Shown here: piece after piece, positions 61,622 to 64,000 of the stretch
Layout of the letters: the number at the start of each line of letters is the position of its first letter
Position numbering within the stretch: the first letter of the stretch is position 1
Source: Phoronis australis
Lineage: Eukaryota; Phoronida; Phoronidae
DNA: 64,000 nucleotides
Reading direction: 5' to 3'
NCBI GenBank assembly: GCA_002633005.1
Contig: NMRA01000093.1
Coordinates: 249,441 to 313,440 of the forward strand
Made by a program: the position numbers and the translations under genes
The notes under the pieces: model-generated
The model's database searches: none
The model's input: the letters and a program-made list of their open reading frames with translations, nothing else
What the model was told of the DNA's origin: nothing

Positions 61622-62106
61622 ACTCGATGTATTTGTGAGGGTTTTACATCGAAATTTGATGATTTATTGGTGTAAAACGATGCATTCACGCGTTAAGTTG
61701 ACACCAGTAAGCGTGTTGTGAACGGCTGAACAGACTGCGTTCGAACCTATTTTGTATCAATTTAGATCGAGTAGTTCCATTCGATAACAGCAAGTTCAGT
61801 TGTTTTACCTGACACCTAACGGCAGACGGAGGTGTTGAAATTAACCAATGACGTAATCGGTTCGAACGCAGTCTGTTCACGCTTACTGATGTCAACTTAT
61901 CGCTTGAATTCATCGTTTTACACCAATAAATCATCAAAAATCGATGTAAACCGCTTACAATTACACAAACATTGGCACGCACAAATACTCCAAAGGCATT
62001 ACAAATTGTATCTAATGAGACAGATTTTGTTTCAGTTTTTTTATAAGCATTGGTTAGGGTGAGAATAATTCATTTTGAAGCAGAACGCAGAATAACAAAC
62101 GTCAAC

Positions 62107-62274
62107 ATGGCAACTCGCAATCCCGACTTAGACGAGAGCTCATCCGACGAAGACTTTGCTGGTGGGTCGTTAAGTTTCACTGGCTATCAGTTCGAACCGG
62201 AATACAATGATAAAAAAATACTAGCGAGGCGCCGTGAACATGGACAGGCAAAGGAACGTATGGATAGTTCTTTG
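62107..62274 (+). CDS. Possible P2X7-like N-terminal exon, right arm
   Basis: ATG at 62107 opens a 56-codon frame ending at a good donor site (TTTG|GTAAGT, 62274/62275). It starts with an acidic, serine-rich stretch (MATRNPDLDESSSDEDFAGG), then has GYQFEPEY and a charged helix-like part (ILARRREHGQAKERMD). A short acidic leader followed by a YxFEPE motif and a Glu/Arg-rich helix is how many invertebrate proteins labelled P2X7-like begin. In those proteins the Cys-rich P2X7-type domain lies on later exons, which I could not find here. Intact as far as it goes, but it sits in a repeat, so it may be a fossil exon. Recognition is from memory of the motif and is tentative. Confidence 0.4.
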
Positions 62275-62289
62275 GTAAGTCGGCATTCG

Positions 62290-62492
62290 TCAGACTCACT
62301 GTCGACGACTGCCGGTCCCAGACACGAAAATGTTTCACGGCCTCATACTTGCTATTAACAGCATACTTTTCAATCTTCACTTCCTGAGACACTTCCTAAG
62401 CATTTTGGACTCTAGGGGAAGTCGAAAAACGATATACCGGCTTTCCTCGCAGCTGCATAGTTCGAACAAGCGGGAATGATGCACCGCAACAT
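62290..62492 (-). pseudogene. THAP-domain exon, right arm, stop plus frameshift
   Basis: Reverse strand from ATG at 62492: MLRCIIPACSNYAAARKAGI then SFFDFP, a textbook THAP start with C-x4-C and the FFxFP block, followed directly by a TAG stop (62414-62412). Beyond it the remaining domain is recognisable only in other frames (LRKCL, IEKYAVNSKYEAVKHFRV), and the C-x2-H pair is degraded (VWDRQ where the left arm has VCGRH). The left arm keeps the half that this arm has lost, so neither is functional. The exon converges on the P2X7-like exon of the same arm. Confidence 0.6.
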
Positions 62493-62790
62493 AGCGGCAT
62501 TCACTCTGCAAATGAACCACTGTCGTCGCTGCGTCGATTCTCACCTTCCTCGCAGGTTAACGCGACACCTCTTGGCAAGGTAAGGTCGACCGTATGCGAG
62601 GCAATGTGGATATAGACCGATTAAGACGGTAAAAAAGACTAATTAAATCGGGTGGCATTCTCCTTAAAGCTTTCACCTGTTCGGATCGGCTGTACATTGT
62701 AGGTATTCCCCGTGAGGCATAACTAGTGAACCTGTGTAGTAATACAACAATAACTTTATTTGAACAAGAGGCCACACCGGCTTGCAGCTC

Positions 62791-63343
62791 ACAATAACAT
62801 ATGGAAACGTTATATGTGTGTACACGGCCCTCAAAGATATAATATTTGGATTCTGACCATCACTGCCCTTTGTATATATACCTCGAAATGGTTTCAGAAG
62901 TGTTGGTTGTTATCGAGTTGAAGAGGCTCGATATCGTGGCATAGTGGTACAAATATATTTCTTAAATCTACCAGTACCGGGCAACGTAACATGAAATACT
63001 CTTCAGTATCGGTATCCTGTATTACAAATGTTTCACTTCAGGGAATACCATTCTTCAGGCGTTTTCAATTTCTGATGTGTGAGTTGAACATTTAGTGCTC
63101 ACTATGTATAATGTCCGCCGGTTTGTAGTCCGACAACAATATTGTTCACCAAAGAGTCCCTAGGTTTAACCACACATGACAATTCAATGTACTAATAGGT
63201 GGAACGAACAATAGCACATTAGCTTATCAACGAAGCAGAAAAATGCACTGTTCATCCTGACAACTTTTGAATTTGCCAATTTGGAATCTTGAATACTGTT
63301 GTGGACTCCCGCGGCTAACTTATAGGGTAAGATTACTCACTGC
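62791..63343. other. No gene seen
   Basis: Anonymous DNA right of the palindrome. Confidence 0.45.
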
Positions 63344-63533
63344 ACTCTGACCGGCCAAAAAGTTCTTCATTATGATGGTGTTCAAGTCCCTTCAGTGGCA
63401 CGGGAATTCTGCGACAAACCAAGAGCACGTCATCATGCCGACTACCAGCAGACAATCCAAAGATGACCGCCGCACACTGATTTGCCAAAACAATAGACCA
63501 ATTAGCCACAAGAGGGACTCCCATAACAACCAA
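63344..63533 (-). CDS. Candidate exon, function unknown
   Basis: A reverse-strand open frame starts with ATG at 63533 (a second ATG at 63524) and ends near a donor-like GTGAGT (around 63343-63338), just before the in-frame stop. The stretch is more GC-rich than its surroundings. The peptide has a mildly hydrophobic start (MVVMGVPLVANWSIVLANQC) that could be a signal sequence, then a basic part and a His/Glu-rich end. No family recognised; no partner exon found before the window ends. Confidence 0.22.
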
Positions 63534-63553
63534 TTAGGTTAACCTTACTAACC

Positions 63554-63575
63554 TGACCTGAAAGGTCAGGGGTCA
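63554..63575. promoter_or_regulatory. Cluster of nuclear-receptor half-sites
   Basis: TGACCT-GAA-AGGTCA-G-GGGTCA: an everted repeat with 3-base spacing overlapping a DR1 direct repeat. It lies 20 bp upstream of the candidate exon on the reverse strand. Chance occurrence is possible. Confidence 0.3.
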
Positions 63576-63576
63576 G

Positions 63577-64000
63577 TTTCAGTAAATCGATGCATGTTAT
63601 GACTCATTCGGTATGGGATAATATGTAGACAAGAGTAACACAGACCGTTGAAATGCGCCCACAATTGCACCGTATACGGTATCCTTCTAGGGATATTTAT
63701 TGGTACCATCAAGTGGCCAGTAGAGGGCATATATGTAGTATGTTGTACTTTGCAAAATGGAAAGGCATGGTCATTGTCTCCTCAATAGGCTAGGGGCAAA
63801 ATGTGAGTGATCTTCATAATACAAGCACATCCTATACATCAGTTGCTTAAAGCACCACAGAAACAAAGAATTAAAAACAAATTTACCAACATACGAGATT
63901 AGCACAGCATTAGAATGCCAGAAACAAATTTCTACTTGGAACTTTTCCTTCATAGTCACGAAGTAACACAAAGTATACACCTGAAGACCTATGAAAATAC
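63577..64000. other. No gene seen to window end
   Basis: Anonymous AT-rich DNA. Confidence 0.45.

Larger units (their letters stand above)
60160..62790. mobile_element. Large palindrome with THAP and P2X7-like exons in each arm
   Basis: The left arm (60160-60897, continuing 61622-61747) and right arm (61859-62790) are inverted copies, alike over long stretches and diverged by substitutions and indels. They meet at GCGTTCGAACC / GGTTCGAACGC around a 111-base centre. The left arm is split by about 725 bp (60898-61621) that the right arm lacks. Each arm contains, reading inwards, a degenerate THAP exon and, on the opposite strand reading outwards, an exon beginning MATRNPDLDESSSDED. Outermost homology is weak, so the ends are approximate. 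Confidence 0.75.

Overview
The window looks like intergenic or intronic DNA from an animal nuclear genome that is poor in genes and rich in repeats. No ORF longer than about 240 codons occurs. The sequence is AT-rich, with micro- and minisatellites, tRNA-like Pol III promoter pieces, a non-LTR retrotransposon, inverted-repeat DNA elements and THAP-domain fragments. There is no operon structure and no intact gene that I can name. A marine invertebrate, perhaps a basal deuterostome such as amphioxus or a hemichordate, fits the THAP / P2X7-like / MITE mix. That is inference only; the sequence does not prove it.

Layout. 1-3270: a large terminal-inverted-repeat element (element A) that carries two younger insertions with target-site duplications (265-780 and 2732-2978). 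4.7-5.7 kb: short tandem repeats, including a 27-bp minisatellite. 6-19 kb: mostly anonymous DNA with tRNA-like SINE pieces (6.45, 12.3, 13.3 kb), one candidate exon (10.76 kb), a 301-bp MITE (14.1 kb) and a fold-back element with 21-bp subrepeats (18.75-19.22 kb). 19-28 kb: mostly anonymous, with a cluster of perfect heat-shock-element-like arrays at 25.78-25.89 kb. 28.5 kb: a 39-bp minisatellite. 28.98-31.45 kb: two almost identical 1.24-kb copies separated by a single N. 33.66 kb: a candidate secreted-protein first exon. 35.5-36.5 kb: a satellite of about 140-bp units arranged as dimers. 37.1-37.9 kb: a second fold-back element. 39-42.7 kb: an old duplication, one copy of which took a MITE insertion. 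42.45-43.81 kb: another near-identical pair around a single N. 43.8-46.5 kb: a dead LINE. 47.8 kb: a THAP zinc-finger fragment. 48.8-52.0 kb: a long-TIR element whose inner half appears twice around another N. 52-56.7 kb: further copies of the repeats seen at 1-3.3 kb. 59.5-59.7 kb: an array of Pol III B boxes. 60.16-62.79 kb: a large palindrome whose arms each carry a degenerate THAP exon and a converging exon that resembles the N-terminus of P2X7-like proteins.

The genes do not form a pathway. What unites the window is nested mobile DNA. Comparing the paralogous copies inside the window exposes empty sites, target-site duplications and relative insertion ages. Three of the four Ns sit exactly between near-identical tandem copies, so those duplications may be assembly joins of two haplotypes rather than real biology. 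The most unusual object is the palindrome at 60.16-62.79 kb.
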